Virus record (IMG/VR): IMGVR_UViG_3300025151_000003
Coordinates: 1 to 56,268 of that record
Length of the DNA stretch: 56,268 bases
Origin: a virus
Strand: one strand, 5' to 3'
Shown: piece after piece, positions 56,070 to 56,268 of the stretch
How the letters are laid out: every line of letters begins with the position of its first letter
Position numbering within the stretch: the stretch's first letter is position 1
Program-made: the position numbers and the translations under genes
The notes under the pieces: generated by a model
Database searches by the model: none
What the model was told of the DNA's origin: nothing
The model's input: only the letters and a program-made list of their open reading frames with translations

Positions 56070-56268
56070 TTATATATTCCAATAAGTTGCTCGTTTACTT
56101 CTTTCACCATCTTCATACTCAGGATCATCAGGATGTGTAAGATTCCACGAGTCTTTCATGTAATGTATAGCCATTGTCAAAGCATCTACCTGATCATCAT
56201 GGGCCGCATTTGGAAAACGTATGAGTTCTTCTATTAGATCATCTGCCCACTTTTTATTTGTAGGTATC
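56070..56268 (-). CDS. terL: Terminase large subunit, 3' end of gene (right-hand copy of junction)
   Basis: These 199 bases carry the last residues of TerL: RFPNAAHDDQVDALTMAIHY, an acidic nuclease motif (the AHDDQVDA Asp residues), then MKDSWNLTHPDDPEYEDGE and RSKRATYWNI before the TAA at 56070-56072. The frame is continuous with 1-1439 when the 99-bp overlap is collapsed. Bases 56170-56268 duplicate 1-99. No separate start exists here. Confidence 0.93.
   Translation of the reverse strand, partial: IPTNKKWADDLIEELIRFPNAAHDDQVDALTMAIHYMKDSWNLTHPDDPEYEDGERSKRATYWNI
56170..56268. repeat. Terminal direct repeat, right copy
   Basis: Identical to bases 1-99; collapsing one copy gives a circle of 56,169 bp and restores terL. 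Confidence 0.95.

Noticed and set aside
1-56268. tRNA genes, CRISPR arrays, integrase, reverse transcriptase, phage RNA polymerase
   Set aside because: I scanned for cloverleaf ends, repeat-spacer arrays and family motifs by eye and found none. A tRNA-finding program and profile searches would be needed to exclude them firmly.

Overview
The window looks like the complete genome of one lytic, podovirus-like tailed phage, probably marine and probably infecting an alphaproteobacterium. Bases 1-99 recur exactly at 56170-56268, so the molecule closes into a circle (or circularly permuted map) of 56,169 bp. The cut runs through the large terminase gene: its start is at the left edge of the window and its last codons at the right edge. 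The DNA is AT-rich. I saw no integrase, repressor/lysogeny module, phage RNA polymerase, tape-measure or sheath gene, tRNA, CRISPR array or reverse transcriptase. The alphaproteobacterial guess rests on a GcrA-like regulator and general resemblance to marine alphaproteobacterial podoviruses. It is an inference.

Layout: two convergent arms leave one 0.64-kb control region (1440-2083). The plus arm (2084-25716) opens with about 25 small, tightly overlapping genes, most unrecognised; among them are a GP88-like protein, a GcrA-like DNA-binding protein, a DUF932 protein and a secreted SleB-type wall hydrolase. The replication module follows: T7-like primase-helicase, PD-(D/E)XK-like protein, short family-A DNA polymerase, endonuclease VII-like protein, ssDNA-binding protein, RecB/Cas4-like exonuclease and GIY-YIG endonuclease. 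Then come DUF3310 and a class Ia ribonucleotide reductase whose two genes are separated by an HNH-AP2 endonuclease and two small genes. The arm ends with an accessory block: Hsp20 with its own consensus promoter and terminator, a glycosyltransferase, a three-domain glycosyltransferase/methyltransferase/DUF115-like fusion, a second methyltransferase, a SET-domain protein, a 3-TM holin, a cupin and a small-terminase-like protein.

The minus arm (56169 down to 25788, plus 1439-1) is the virion and lysis module. In transcription order it runs: large terminase, Gly/Thr-rich protein, P22-type portal, GroES-like co-chaperonin, scaffold, capsid-associated proteins, major capsid protein, head-tail adaptors, a striking run of tiny lysine/arginine-rich proteins, a long hexapeptide-repeat fibre, a tail-collar fibre, a stopper-like protein, large internal (ejection) proteins, a spanin-like protein, an M15 endolysin and small membrane proteins. 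A hairpin terminator at 25684-25731 lies where the two arms meet.

How it works together: early small genes probably take over the host; the replication and nucleotide genes copy DNA and supply dNTPs; the minus-strand genes build and fill the capsid with help from the phage GroES. Most worth a second look are the glycan/methylation/SET island at 20.2-24.3 kb, the basic-protein cluster at 43.5-47.2 kb, the duplicated 52-nt structured leader at 2.0 and 2.5 kb, and the hexapeptide-repeat fibre. All family names come from reading motifs; no database search was run.
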